Below are positions 14,541-24,886 of a DNA stretch of 46,702 nucleotides, one piece after another; positions within the stretch are counted from its first letter, which is position 1, and each line of letters opens with the position of its first letter. The position numbers and the translations under genes were made by a program. The DNA comes from Oxalobacteraceae bacterium UBA6018 (GTDB taxonomy: Bacteria; Pseudomonadota; Gammaproteobacteria; Burkholderiales; Burkholderiaceae_D). The stretch lies in NCBI GenBank assembly GCA_002428015.1, contig DIZW01000127.1, positions 1 to 46,702 on the forward strand, written 5' to 3'. The notes under the pieces were generated by a model, which ran no database searches, was not told the origin of the DNA, and worked only from the letters and a program-made list of their open reading frames with translations.

Positions 14541-16028
14541 TTGAGAACCGCCCTACTGACCGTATTGACCCTCGCCGCCAGCGCCGCCTTCGCCGCGCCC
14601 GTCACGCCGCCACCAGCGGCCCGCCCTGCCCCATCCGCAAGCCCACCCCGCAGCGATCCCGGCACAATCACGCCCGCGCTCGACGATGGCGGCGGCGCCT
14701 ACGCCTCCCACCGCTACCACGACCTGTTCGCCGAACGCCTGGGCCACACCCACGCGCAAACGCGGCAAAAGATCGAGCACGCCTTCCAGCAGCTGTTCTA
14801 CGGCGACGGACAGGAGCAGCGCGTCTACTTTGAAAGCGGCGTCAACGCCAACGGGCCGCTGGCCTACGTGACCGACTGGGCCAACAACGACGCGCGCACC
14901 GAAGGCATGAGCTACGCCATGATGATCGCGGTGCAACTCGACAAGAAGCGCGAGTTCGACGCCCTGTGGAACTGGTCCAAGACCTTCATGCTGACCACCG
15001 ATCCGGCCAATCCCTCGCACGGCTACTTCGCCTGGTCGATGAACACCGATGGCAGCCCGCGCTCGGTCGGCGCGGCCCCCGACGGCGAGGAATACTACGC
15101 GATGGCGCTGTACTTCGCCGCCCATCGCTGGGGCAAGGGCCACGGCATCTACGACTATCAGCGCGAGGCCGACACCATCCTGGGCGGCATGCGCCACCAC
15201 GCGCTGGCCACCGGCACGCCGCCGTTCCGCATCCATCCGCAGGACGCGCCGTTCGTGGAGCCCGCCACGCCATGGCCGAGCCCGAACAACCGGGCCGAGC
15301 AGGCCCGCGCGCGCCAGCAGGGCCAGCCCTGGCCGCCAGTACGTCCCCAGCGGGCGCCGCGCTTGGCGACGGTGGGCCCGATGGTCGACGAGGCCAGCGC
15401 CATGGTCCGCTTCGTGCCGGAGACGACGCTGCCGGGCACCGACGCGTCCTACCACCTGCCGGCCTTCTACGAGCTGTGGGCGCGCTGGGGACCGCGCCAG
15501 GACCGCGCATTCTGGTCCAGGGCCGCCGCCGCCAGCCGCGACTTCTTCGTCAAGGTGGCCGATCCCGCCACCGGCCTGGCGCCCGACCGCAGCAACTTCG
15601 ACGGCACCGGGCTGCCCTCCTGGGACGGCAGCCCGGCCGCGTTCGGCTACGACAGCTGGCGCACGGCCAGCAACTGGTCGGTCGACTACAGCTGGTGGGG
15701 CAAGGACGGGCGTGAGAGAACGCTCAGCGAACGCATTCAGCGTTTTCTGTCCAGCCAGGGGATAGACCGTTTCGCCGACCGCTACAGCCTCGACGGCAAG
15801 CCCTTGTCGGAGCGCCATTCGACCGGCATGCTGGCCGCCAGCACCGTCGCCAGCATGGCCGCGCCGCCCGGGCCGGTGGCGGACGCCTTCCTGAAAGCGC
15901 TGTGGGACACACCGGTGCCGGCCGGCGAGCAGCGCTACTTCGACGGCATGCTCTATCTGATGAGCATGATGCACCTGGGCGGCGAGTTCCGCATCATCGA
16001 CAGCGCGAACGGCCAGCGCCCGCGTTGA
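14541..16028 (+). CDS. Secreted glycoside hydrolase family 8 (xylanase/Rex-like)
   Basis: A 495-residue exported enzyme. The signal peptide RTALLTVLTLAASAAFA begins right after a TTG at 14541, with AAGGA seven bases upstream, so a TTG start is preferred; the frame is open to an ATG at 14451 without a ribosome site. The GH8 catalytic acid is Glu121 in ARTEGMSYAMM, and the presumed base Asp is in TDASYHLPAFYELWARWG. PDGEEYYAMALYFAAHRWG is typical of the reducing-end xylose-releasing exo-oligoxylanase and xylanase branch of GH8. An insertion rich in Pro, Arg and Gln (PWPSPNNRAEQARARQQG) stands in the middle. Substrate by family: xylo-oligosaccharides; cellulose or chitosan are less likely alternatives. 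Confidence 0.88.
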   Translation: MRTALLTVLTLAASAAFAAPVTPPPAARPAPSASPPRSDPGTITPALDDGGGAYASHRYHDLFAERLGHTHAQTRQKIEHAFQQLFYGDGQEQRVYFESGVNANGPLAYVTDWANNDARTEGMSYAMMIAVQLDKKREFDALWNWSKTFMLTTDPANPSHGYFAWSMNTDGSPRSVGAAPDGEEYYAMALYFAAHRWGKGHGIYDYQREADTILGGMRHHALATGTPPFRIHPQDAPFVEPATPWPSPNNRAEQARARQQGQPWPPVRPQRAPRLATVGPMVDEASAMVRFVPETTLPGTDASYHLPAFYELWARWGPRQDRAFWSRAAAASRDFFVKVADPATGLAPDRSNFDGTGLPSWDGSPAAFGYDSWRTASNWSVDYSWWGKDGRERTLSERIQRFLSSQGIDRFADRYSLDGKPLSERHSTGMLAASTVASMAAPPGPVADAFLKALWDTPVPAGEQRYFDGMLYLMSMMHLGGEFRIIDSANGQRPR

Positions 16029-16105
16029 CGGCCACGGCCGGCGGCTCAGAGCTTGAGCGTGTTTCTGGTGTGATGAGCGGGCATGATCGACCTACGCTCA
16101 CGCTC

Positions 16106-16837
16106 TCAGACGAAAGCCGTCGCCAGCGCGCCGGCCCCGGCATCCTTGACGATCTCGTAGCACTTGCAGGAAGCGGCCGCCAGGCCGGCCGCGTCCAGGA
16201 TCTCGATATTGCCGCGGCTGTAGATGATCAGCCCTTGCTGCTGCAGGGCGCTGGCGGCCTTGGTGACGCCGACCCGGCGCACGCCGAGCGCGTGGGCGAG
16301 GAATTCATGCGTGAGGTGGAATTTGTCCGACTGCAGGCGGTCCCGCGTGACCAGCAGCGAGCGCGCCAGGCGCGCCTCGAGCACATGGAAGCGGCTGCAC
16401 ACGGCGATCTGGATGGCCTGCGCCAGCAAGGTGTCGGTGTAGCGGTACAGCACCCGCTGCAGGGCCGGGTTGCGCGCGAACTCGGTGCGGAACTGGGCGC
16501 CGTCCATGCGGCTGGCGATGCCGGCGCGCTGTACGATGGCGCGCACCTGGGCCGTGTCGTGCCCCAGCGCCACCGTGGCGCCCAGCATGCCCTCGCGCCC
16601 GACCAGGCCGATTTCCAACGTCATGCGCCCTTCGGCCACGCCCAGCAGCGAAATCAGGCTGTCATGCGGAAAATAGATGTGGTGGATAGCGTCGCCGGGT
16701 TCGCACAGCACGTCGCCGACCTCGACCTGGACCTGTTCGAGCATCGTCGCGAAACGCGCCAGGTCGGCCGGCGGCAGGGCTTCCAGCAACTGGTTGCCGG
16801 CGGGCGGTTCGGGGACGAACCCGGCTGCGATGCTCAC
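16106..16837 (-). CDS. Crp/Fnr family transcriptional regulator
   Basis: A 243-residue regulator. The N-terminal cyclic-nucleotide-binding fold (residues about 15-135) includes VGDVLCEPGDAIHHIYFPHDSLISLL. The dimerisation helix follows, then a winged helix-turn-helix with FLAHALGVRRVGVTKAASALQQQGLI and the wing SRGNIEILD. The residues aligned with CRP Arg180-Glu181-Arg185 read Arg, Val, Lys, so the DNA contact set differs from CRP and FNR. There are no N-terminal cysteines for an Fe-S cluster. Start taken as GTG at 16837 because GGAG lies six bases upstream; ATG at 16873 has no ribosome site. It is divergent from a glycine-zipper gene whose palindrome promoter lies between them, and it is the candidate regulator of those palindromes. 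Confidence 0.9.
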   Translation of the reverse strand: MSIAAGFVPEPPAGNQLLEALPPADLARFATMLEQVQVEVGDVLCEPGDAIHHIYFPHDSLISLLGVAEGRMTLEIGLVGREGMLGATVALGHDTAQVRAIVQRAGIASRMDGAQFRTEFARNPALQRVLYRYTDTLLAQAIQIAVCSRFHVLEARLARSLLVTRDRLQSDKFHLTHEFLAHALGVRRVGVTKAASALQQQGLIIYSRGNIEILDAAGLAAASCKCYEIVKDAGAGALATAFV

Positions 16838-16978
16838 GGGTCGCTCCCGGATGGTGGGGCGGTGTTGGTACATAGGATGAGGCCGGTAGCAATCATGGGT
16901 CGATTCGTCGGATCGGCTTGCGCAGATACATTTGCAAACAATTTTCAATCAGCGTAGCGGCAATAATAGGCAAAGTAT

Positions 16979-17020
16979 GTACGGTGACGCACGGAAGGCG
17001 CCCTCGTTCCCATGGACAAT
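16979..17020 (+). promoter_or_regulatory. GTNCG-N4-CGNAC palindrome promoter (glycine-zipper protein; beside crp/fnr gene)
   Basis: GTACG-GTGA-CGCAC (16979-16992) with GACAAT at 17015-17020, 29.5 bp from the centre, reading toward 17086. On the other strand TACGCT (16956-16951) stands at the same distance toward the Crp/Fnr gene, a weak -10 match that might allow autoregulation. Confidence 0.55.
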
Positions 17021-17085
17021 TGATCCTGTCGACGAAAAACCCTCTCGGGACCGTTTCGATACCTAACAAGAAAAGGAAATCCATC

Positions 17086-17796
17086 ATGAATAATCCACTG
17101 AACTCCACCCAAGGCGGCCGCCACCACCCGGCCATGATCGTGGCGGCCATCGCCGTCATCCTGTTCTGCCTGGCCGGCACCGCCGCCATCCTGGGCTGGA
17201 TCCCATCCTCCTTCGGCGGCCCCGCCAAGCACCAGTTGAGCGACGCCGACCAGGCCACCCTGTCGGCCAAGATGCAGCAGGACGGGCAGTTGGGCGCGCC
17301 GGCGGCCCTGGCCACGGCCCAGCCGCCGCTGGCCCTCGCTTCCCAGGAGCGCTCCCAGGACCTGCGCCAGTCCGGCTCCCAGCCGTATCCGGCCCAGAAC
17401 GAGCCACGGGTGAGCACCTACCGTGAAGCCGACCTGGCCCAGGCCGAGCCTGCGCGTGCCACCTGCACCAGCTGCGGCCGCATCGAATCGGTCCGCGCGA
17501 TCCAGACCCGGGCCCAAGGTAGCGGCCTGGGCGCGGCCGGCGGCGCGGTCCTGGGCGGCCTGCTGGGCAACCAGATCGGCGGCGGCCATGGCCGTCAACT
17601 GGCAACCGTGGCCGGCGCCGTTGGCGGCGCGGTGGTCGGCAATCAGGTCGAAGGCAATATGAAGGCCACCACCAGCTACGAAATCCGGGTACGCATGGAC
17701 AACGGCCACTACCGCAGCTTCCATCAGAACAGCGCCCCGCGCTGGGCCGCTGGCGACCGCGTCCGCGTGGTCAACGGCTCGCTGCATTCGGTCTAA
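17086..17796 (+). CDS. Membrane-anchored glycine-zipper 2TM protein
   Basis: A 236-residue protein with a single N-terminal membrane segment (MIVAAIAVILFCLAGTAAILGW, about residues 20-41) rather than a lipobox. A Gln/Ala-rich linker of about 80 residues follows, then a Cys pair (ATCTSCGRIESV), a glycine zipper (GAAGGAVLGGLLGNQIGGG and GAVGGAVVGNQV), and a SlyB-type C-terminal domain (SYEIRVRMDNGHYRSF, DRVRVVNGSLHSV). It looks like the protein at 5552-6016 with its anchor replaced. AAGGA lies nine bases before the ATG. It has a palindrome promoter upstream and a strong terminator downstream, so it is probably monocistronic. Confidence 0.88.
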   Translation: MNNPLNSTQGGRHHPAMIVAAIAVILFCLAGTAAILGWIPSSFGGPAKHQLSDADQATLSAKMQQDGQLGAPAALATAQPPLALASQERSQDLRQSGSQPYPAQNEPRVSTYREADLAQAEPARATCTSCGRIESVRAIQTRAQGSGLGAAGGAVLGGLLGNQIGGGHGRQLATVAGAVGGAVVGNQVEGNMKATTSYEIRVRMDNGHYRSFHQNSAPRWAAGDRVRVVNGSLHSV

Positions 17797-17833
17797 GCGG
17801 TACGGCGCGGCCCGCCCGGGCCGCCCACCAATC

Positions 17834-17869
17834 AACGCTCCGCGGCAGCCGCCCCGGAGCGTTTTTTAT
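17834..17869 (+). terminator. Intrinsic terminator
   Basis: AACGCTCCG (17834-17842) and CGGAGCGTT (17855-17863) form a nine-pair stem followed by a T-run (17862-17867) and ATT. It ends the glycine-zipper transcript. Confidence 0.9.
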
Positions 17870-17974
17870 TGGCCATGGGCGCCGCGCGCGACTGCAGCGG
17901 CTGCGCGCCGCCGGCCGTAGTTGCCACGGCAATTGTTCGCGCCGCGCCGCCGCGCAAAAAAAGTTGTTCCTTAT

Positions 17975-18016
17975 GTACGCCAGCGAACGGAATGCGCTAG
18001 CACAACTGCGCATACT
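17975..18016 (+). promoter_or_regulatory. GTNCG-N4-CGNAC palindrome promoter (48-aa membrane protein/OmpA unit)
   Basis: GTACG-CCAG-CGAAC (17975-17988) with CATACT at 18011-18016, 29.5 bp from the centre. Predicted start near 18023, about 45 bases before the ATG at 18068. Confidence 0.6.
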
Positions 18017-18067
18017 GGGCACACGACAAAACACAACGTCGATAACAAACCCACCGAGGACAAAATC

Positions 18068-18214
18068 ATGCTCTATACAATCGCTGTCGTACTTATCATT
18101 CTCTGGCTGCTGGGCCTGGTGACCTCCTACACCGTCGGCGGTTTCATCCACATCCTGCTGGTTGTTGCTATCATCATGATCCTGGTCAAACTGATCAGCG
18201 GACGCGGCATCTAG
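18068..18214 (+). CDS. Lmo0937-family small membrane protein
   Basis: A 48-residue protein made of two hydrophobic segments (LYTIAVVLIILWLLGLVTSYTVGG and FIHILLVVAIIMILVKLISG) with a very short hairpin between. This matches the lmo0937/DUF5670 family of small membrane proteins, whose members are stress-associated but of unknown activity. GAGGA stands seven bases before the ATG. The open frame extends upstream to 17921 but without a ribosome site. It is followed by a long hairpin and then an OmpA lipoprotein gene. Confidence 0.85.
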   Translation: MLYTIAVVLIILWLLGLVTSYTVGGFIHILLVVAIIMILVKLISGRGI

Positions 18215-18248
18215 CCACTTGTTCGATTCGGCCATCGCTTGATGTCCG

Positions 18249-18298
18249 ATCCGTTTCGCGGTCACGTCCGGACTTTCCGGCGTGACGGCGAAACGGAT
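18249..18298 (+). other. Long hairpin in the leader of the OmpA lipoprotein gene
   Basis: ATCCGTTTCGCGGTCACG (18249-18266) and CGTGACGGCGAAACGGAT (18281-18298) pair with one mismatch around a loop that itself holds CCGG repeats. The right arm ends only about 14 bases before the ribosome-binding site of the gene at 18323. TATTTG follows, too weak for a clear terminator. It could be a partial terminator, an mRNA-stability stem or a translational control structure. Confidence 0.6.
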
Positions 18299-18322
18299 TA
18301 TTTGCTTCTCAAGGAGAAATTC

Positions 18323-18988
18323 ATGACATACAACCTCACCAAATCGATCATCGCCATCACCGTGCTGGCCATGGCTGGCGGCTGCGCCGACATGTCGCAA
18401 ACCCAGCGCGGCACCGCCACCGGGGCCGGCATCGGCGCCGGGCTGGGCGCGATCCTGGGCAGCAGCACCGGCGGCGGCGGCGGCAGCCGCGCCACCAAGG
18501 GCGCAGTCCTGGGCGGCGCCGCCGGCGCGATAATCGGCAATATCTGGTCCAAGCACATGGAGCAGCAAAAGCAGGCGATGGAGCAAGCCACGCGCGGCAC
18601 CGGCATCCAGGTCAGCCAGACCGACGACAACCGCCTGAAGATGGAAATCCCGGCTGACGTGTCGTTCGACACCGGCCGCGCCGACATCAAGCCGAACTTC
18701 CGTCCCGTGCTCGAGCGCTTCGCCTCGACCCTGCAGGAGAATCCGGGCACCAACGTGACCATCATCGGCCACACCGACAGCACCGGCAACGACGCGGTCA
18801 ACCAGCCGCTGTCGGTCGAGCGCGCCGCCCGCACCCGCGACTACCTCGCCATGCGCGGCGTCTCGCCCAACCGCATCACGATCGAAGGCCGCGGCGAACG
18901 CGAGCCAATCGCCTCGAACGACGATCCGGCCGGCCGCGCGCGCAATCGTCGCGTCGAGATCTACGTCGCCGAACCGAACCGCGGATAA
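18323..18988 (+). CDS. Glycine-zipper plus OmpA-domain lipoprotein (YiaD-like architecture)
   Basis: A 221-residue lipoprotein with lipobox AGGC near residue 21. A glycine zipper (GTATGAGIGAGLGAILG, then GAVLGGAAGAIIGNI) is followed by a short helical linker (KHMEQQKQAMEQAT) and an OmpA C-terminal domain. The domain includes DVSFDTGRADIKPNF, IIGHTDSTGND, LSVERAARTRDYLA and the closing NRRVEIYV. This matches YiaD-type outer-membrane lipoproteins that bind peptidoglycan. AAGGAG precedes the ATG at 18323. It is probably expressed with the 48-residue membrane protein upstream, subject to the hairpin between them. A terminator follows. Confidence 0.92.
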   Translation: MTYNLTKSIIAITVLAMAGGCADMSQTQRGTATGAGIGAGLGAILGSSTGGGGGSRATKGAVLGGAAGAIIGNIWSKHMEQQKQAMEQATRGTGIQVSQTDDNRLKMEIPADVSFDTGRADIKPNFRPVLERFASTLQENPGTNVTIIGHTDSTGNDAVNQPLSVERAARTRDYLAMRGVSPNRITIEGRGEREPIASNDDPAGRARNRRVEIYVAEPNRG

Positions 18989-19025
18989 GCGCGGCGCGCG
19001 CGAGCGCGTCCCCGCTGGAACCAGC

Positions 19026-19059
19026 AAAAGCCGCCCCGTGCACACACCGGGCGGCTTTT
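19026..19059 (+). terminator. Intrinsic terminator after the OmpA lipoprotein
   Basis: AAAAGCCGCCC (19026-19036) and GGGCGGCTTTT (19049-19059) form an eleven-pair stem with T residues at the 3' edge. The symmetric A and T ends would let it work in both directions. Confidence 0.85.
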
Positions 19060-19145
19060 CTCATGGGCTTGAACTAAATCAACACGCCAGGAGGCGCGCG
19101 GCAGGATAGTTATTTTCACAGCGCAACTAATTCCAGGAGGCAGCC

Positions 19146-19595
19146 ATGCAGACGGAACCCATCGCAGCGAAGGGCGTCGAAGCCGCCCTGTGGAATCCCA
19201 CCGCGATCGCCTTGTGGAGTGTGCCCTTCTCGCCCCTGTTCGGCGCCTACCTGCACATTCACAACTGGACCGCGCTGGGCGAGCCGGCCAAGGCCGCCGC
19301 CGCGCGGCGCTGGTTCAAGGCGCTGCTGGTGGTGATGGCATTCAATGCCCTGGTCAACGCCGTGGCCGAGCGCGTCAACAGCAACGCCGGCCTGGCCGAA
19401 TGGATATCGGTGCTGCTGTTCCTTGGCTGGTACGGCGCGGCCGCGATGCCGCACGCGCGCGCCGTGCGCCAGCGCGCCCGGGCCGACTACCGGCGCCGCC
19501 CGTGGGACCTGGCCCTGCTGACCGGGGTGCTGGCGGGCCTCGCGTTCTACGCCTATTCGCGCCTGCTGTGCGCCTTGTTCGCCGGCCTCACCTGA
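19146..19595 (+). CDS. Small polytopic membrane protein, unknown
   Basis: A 149-residue protein with about four hydrophobic stretches: IALWSVPFSPLFGAYLHIHNW, ALLVVMAFNALVNAV, WISVLLFLGWYGAAAM and LALLTGVLAGLAFYAYSRLL. Basic loops (RQRARADYRRR) lie between the last two. The N-terminal LWNPTAIALWSVPFSPLFGAYL pattern resembles uncharacterised proteobacterial membrane proteins, but I cannot name a family. GGAGG lies six to eight bases before the ATG. It is isolated between a terminator and the convergent M16 protease gene. Confidence 0.75.
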   Translation: MQTEPIAAKGVEAALWNPTAIALWSVPFSPLFGAYLHIHNWTALGEPAKAAAARRWFKALLVVMAFNALVNAVAERVNSNAGLAEWISVLLFLGWYGAAAMPHARAVRQRARADYRRRPWDLALLTGVLAGLAFYAYSRLLCALFAGLT

Positions 19596-19653
19596 TCGCG
19601 TCTTCCGCGGCGGGCGGCGCCCGATGTGCGCCTTGCCCGCAGGCTTGAGCTGA

Positions 19654-22455
<2,802 letters not shown>

Positions 22456-22570
22456 GTTGAGCTTTCCGATCGATGAACGTATGATGCGAAAGAAAAGTAT
22501 GCCACCAAGCCCTGGTATCCGCGAAATTTTTATTTCCCAAACATATGTACGTCAACCACGGGAGTGCCCG

Positions 22571-23143
22571 ATGAAATCAAGCAATCGTATCCGCGCCACC
22601 ATCCTGCTGTGCGCCACGGCCGCCGTGCCGGCGTGGGCCCAGTCCATGAAGCCGGGCTTGTGGGAAACCACCAGCAAGTTCGAATCGGGCAACGGCGAGA
22701 TGGCGAACGCCATGGCGCAGATGCAAAAGCAGATGGCCTCCATGTCCCCGCAACAACGCGAGGCGATGGCCCAGATGATGTCCAAGCATGCCGGCGTGAC
22801 GATGCCGACCATGAGCGCCGACGGCGGCATGGTCACCAAGGTCTGCTTGACCAAGGAGATGGTCGACAACAAGCAATTGCTGATTCAGCAGCACGGCAAC
22901 TGCACGCAGAAGAATTCGCCCATCGTGGGCGGCGCCATGACCATGACCTTCACCTGCACCAACCCCGCGGCCAGCGGCGAGGCGCACTTCGCGTTCAAGG
23001 GCGACACCAATTACAGCATGACGATGCATTCCAGCGGCACCGTCAACGGCAAGCAGGAAACGATGTCGGTGGACACCACCGGCAAATGGCTGGGCGCCGA
23101 TTGCGGCGGCATCAAGCCGTTGGCCATGCCGGCCGCAAAATAA
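22571..23143 (+). CDS. DUF3617 domain exported protein
   Basis: A 190-residue protein with a signal peptide (about 23 residues, ending AWAQ). The DUF3617 opening MKPGLWETTSKFESGNG is immediately followed by a Met/Gln-rich helix (MANAMAQMQKQMASMSPQQREAMAQMM), and then the beta-rich part with paired cysteines (KVCLTKEMVD, GNCTQKNSP, FTCTNPA, ADCGGIKP). Function unknown; members occur widely in proteobacterial periplasms. GGGAG stands before the ATG. It ends one base before the convergent aminotransferase gene. Confidence 0.88.
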   Translation: MKSSNRIRATILLCATAAVPAWAQSMKPGLWETTSKFESGNGEMANAMAQMQKQMASMSPQQREAMAQMMSKHAGVTMPTMSADGGMVTKVCLTKEMVDNKQLLIQQHGNCTQKNSPIVGGAMTMTFTCTNPAASGEAHFAFKGDTNYSMTMHSSGTVNGKQETMSVDTTGKWLGADCGGIKPLAMPAAK

Positions 23144-23144
23144 C

Positions 23145-23981
23145 TCAGCTGGCCTCGATGAAGGCCGCGTAACGTTCGCGCGCCAGGCTCGCCAGCGGGC
23201 CGATCGGCAAGCTGCGCGTTTCATAACGCACGCAGGGCGTGACCTTGCCGTAGTTGCCGGTGCTGAACAGCTCGATGGCGCTGTCAAGCTCCTGCGGCCG
23301 CACGGCGCGCTCCTCCACCGCCACCCCGGCCTCGTCCAGCAGGGCGATCACGCGCGCCCGCGTGATGCCGGCGAGGAAAGTGCCATTCGGCGCCGGCGTC
23401 ACCAGCCGCCCCTCGGGCGTCACCAGGAACAGGTTGGACGTCGCGAACTCGGCCACGTTGCCGGCGTTGTCGAGCACCACCGCATTGTCAAAACCGCGCT
23501 GCCTGGCCTCGCGCAGCGCGCGCGTGGTGTTGGCGTACAGGGCCGAGGCCTTGGCATCGGTGGGCGCCATGCTCGCGTCGGGCCGGCGCAGCGGCGACAG
23601 GCAGGCCGAAAAGCCGGTGAAGGCCGGCAGCGGCGCGTCGAACAAGGTCAATGCGAAGCCGCTGCTGGCCGCCTCGGGAATGAGAAAGCCCTCGGCGCCG
23701 AACACCAGCGGGCGCACGTACAGCTCGGCGTCGGGCGCGAACCTGGCCATCCCCTCGCGCACCAGCGCCGCCATTTCTTCCACCGTGAGCGGACAGGCCA
23801 GCCCCAGCCGCTCGGCCGAATCGATCACCCGCTGCAAATGCGCCTGCAGGTCCGGCAAGTGGCCGCGCAGGGCGCGCGCGCCATCGAAGACCGAGGAACC
23901 GAGCCAGACGCTGTGGTCCATCGCGCCGAACAGCGGCACGTTCCCTTCGCTCCACTGGCCCTTGAAATAAGTGAGATACAT
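23145..23981 (-). CDS. Class IV aminotransferase (branched-chain amino acid aminotransferase-like)
   Basis: A 278-residue fold-type IV PLP enzyme. The N-terminus LTYFKGQWSEGNVPLFGAMDHSVWLGSSVFDGARAL holds the family's substrate region. The presumed PLP lysine is in DAKASALYANTTRAL, followed by the signature GFDNAVVLDNAGNVAEFATSNLFLV and the phosphate-binding GITRARVIAL. The EFATSNLF form fits branched-chain aminotransferases, which convert Leu, Ile and Val to their 2-keto acids; D-amino acid or aminodeoxychorismate activity cannot be ruled out by eye. Start at 23981 chosen for GGGAG six bases upstream. Confidence 0.88.
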   Translation of the reverse strand: MYLTYFKGQWSEGNVPLFGAMDHSVWLGSSVFDGARALRGHLPDLQAHLQRVIDSAERLGLACPLTVEEMAALVREGMARFAPDAELYVRPLVFGAEGFLIPEAASSGFALTLFDAPLPAFTGFSACLSPLRRPDASMAPTDAKASALYANTTRALREARQRGFDNAVVLDNAGNVAEFATSNLFLVTPEGRLVTPAPNGTFLAGITRARVIALLDEAGVAVEERAVRPQELDSAIELFSTGNYGKVTPCVRYETRSLPIGPLASLARERYAAFIEAS

Positions 23982-24098
23982 ACATGCTCCCGCGTTGAAA
24001 CAGGCCTGCAATGGTACTCCCAAAGCCGCTTGCGGGCAGGTGTAAAGAGTTGTTTCAATTCCAGCAAATAGTTTCTGCTAGACATACATTAGGCGCCT

Positions 24099-24797
24099 AT
24101 GCCAACCCTCGCGCCCACGTCGTCCCCCGCCCAGCGCCCGCTGGCCATCGCGATCGTCGTCGGCACGCACGTGCTGGTGTTCGCGGCCTGGTATGTGCTG
24201 CGCTCGGACGAGGCGCCCCGCCTGACATCCGACGATGCGCGCATGCAGTGGATATGGTTCAAGCCGATCCCCTTGCCTGCTCCACGCCCCCCGCCGCGGG
24301 CACGTGTCGTCGAGAACATTGCGCCGTCGGCGCCAAGACACCACGTTCGCACGACGGCGCCCATGACGTTGGCGCCGCCGGCCCAGCCGCCGGTGGGCGC
24401 GCCTGTCGCAGCTGCCGCGCCCACGCCGGCGTCCGCCGCCGACGATCCGTTTTCCGCGCCGACCAAGACCGCCGCCGAACGCATCGTCGAAAAGGCGCTG
24501 CACGACGTCGGCAAGATCGACCGCGAACTGCGGCGCGCCTCGCCCAGCCAGATCCACGCGCCCCCCAACACCCCGCAAACGCGCCTGATCGCAGGCATAC
24601 GCAGCGCCCGCGTGCACAAGTGGGACGAGCCTGCCAGCATCGAGGAAATCAACGCAGCCGGCGGCGGCGGCAAGCGCATGTACAAGGTCAGCGGTCCGCT
24701 CGGCACCTATTGCGCGACGTATGACAGCAACCGCGGCGCGCTGGACGGCGCCGATCCCAGCAAGGGCGGACCGAAAATTACCAACTGTCCACATTAA
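24099..24797 (+). CDS. Membrane-anchored Pro/Ala-rich protein, unknown
   Basis: A 232-residue protein with one N-terminal membrane segment (LAIAIVVGTHVLVFAAWYVL). A long Pro/Ala-rich periplasmic stretch (residues about 55-125) follows, then a helical part (AAERIVEKALHDVGKIDRELRR) and a C-terminal region with two cysteines (GTYCATYDS and ITNCPH). The layout resembles TonB or TolA, but no TonB C-terminal domain is present. I do not recognise a family. The ATG at 24099 has only a weak AGGCG upstream. It ends just before the palindrome promoter of the next gene. Confidence 0.75.
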   Translation: MPTLAPTSSPAQRPLAIAIVVGTHVLVFAAWYVLRSDEAPRLTSDDARMQWIWFKPIPLPAPRPPPRARVVENIAPSAPRHHVRTTAPMTLAPPAQPPVGAPVAAAAPTPASAADDPFSAPTKTAAERIVEKALHDVGKIDRELRRASPSQIHAPPNTPQTRLIAGIRSARVHKWDEPASIEEINAAGGGGKRMYKVSGPLGTYCATYDSNRGALDGADPSKGGPKITNCPH

Positions 24798-24810
24798 TTG
24801 CGCGACCTCT

Positions 24811-24852
24811 GTACGCTACCGTACAAAGTTCGCGGCCAGCCCGACGTAGACT
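24811..24852 (+). promoter_or_regulatory. GTNCG-N4-CGNAC palindrome promoter (PF10136/phospholipase-D unit)
   Basis: GTACG-CTAC-CGTAC (24811-24824) with TAGACT at 24847-24852, 29.5 bp from the centre. Predicted start near 24859, 28 bases before the ATG at 24887. The sequence between palindrome and -10 resembles that of the BON/OsmB-like promoter (both have GCCCGAC before the hexamer). Confidence 0.62.
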
Positions 24853-24886
24853 GTGGACTGATTTCCGCCGTCCCAGGTTGACCACC

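Noticed and set aside
22547..22560. A ninth palindrome-like sequence, GTACG-TCAA-CCACG, upstream of the DUF3617 gene
   Set aside because: The right half does not fit CGNAC, no -10 hexamer lies at the usual distance on either strand, and on the plus strand the start codon is only 11 bp away, leaving no room for a promoter.
24099..24797. TonB protein
   Set aside because: It has an anchor and Pro-rich stretch, but no TonB C-terminal domain and no ExbB/ExbD neighbours.
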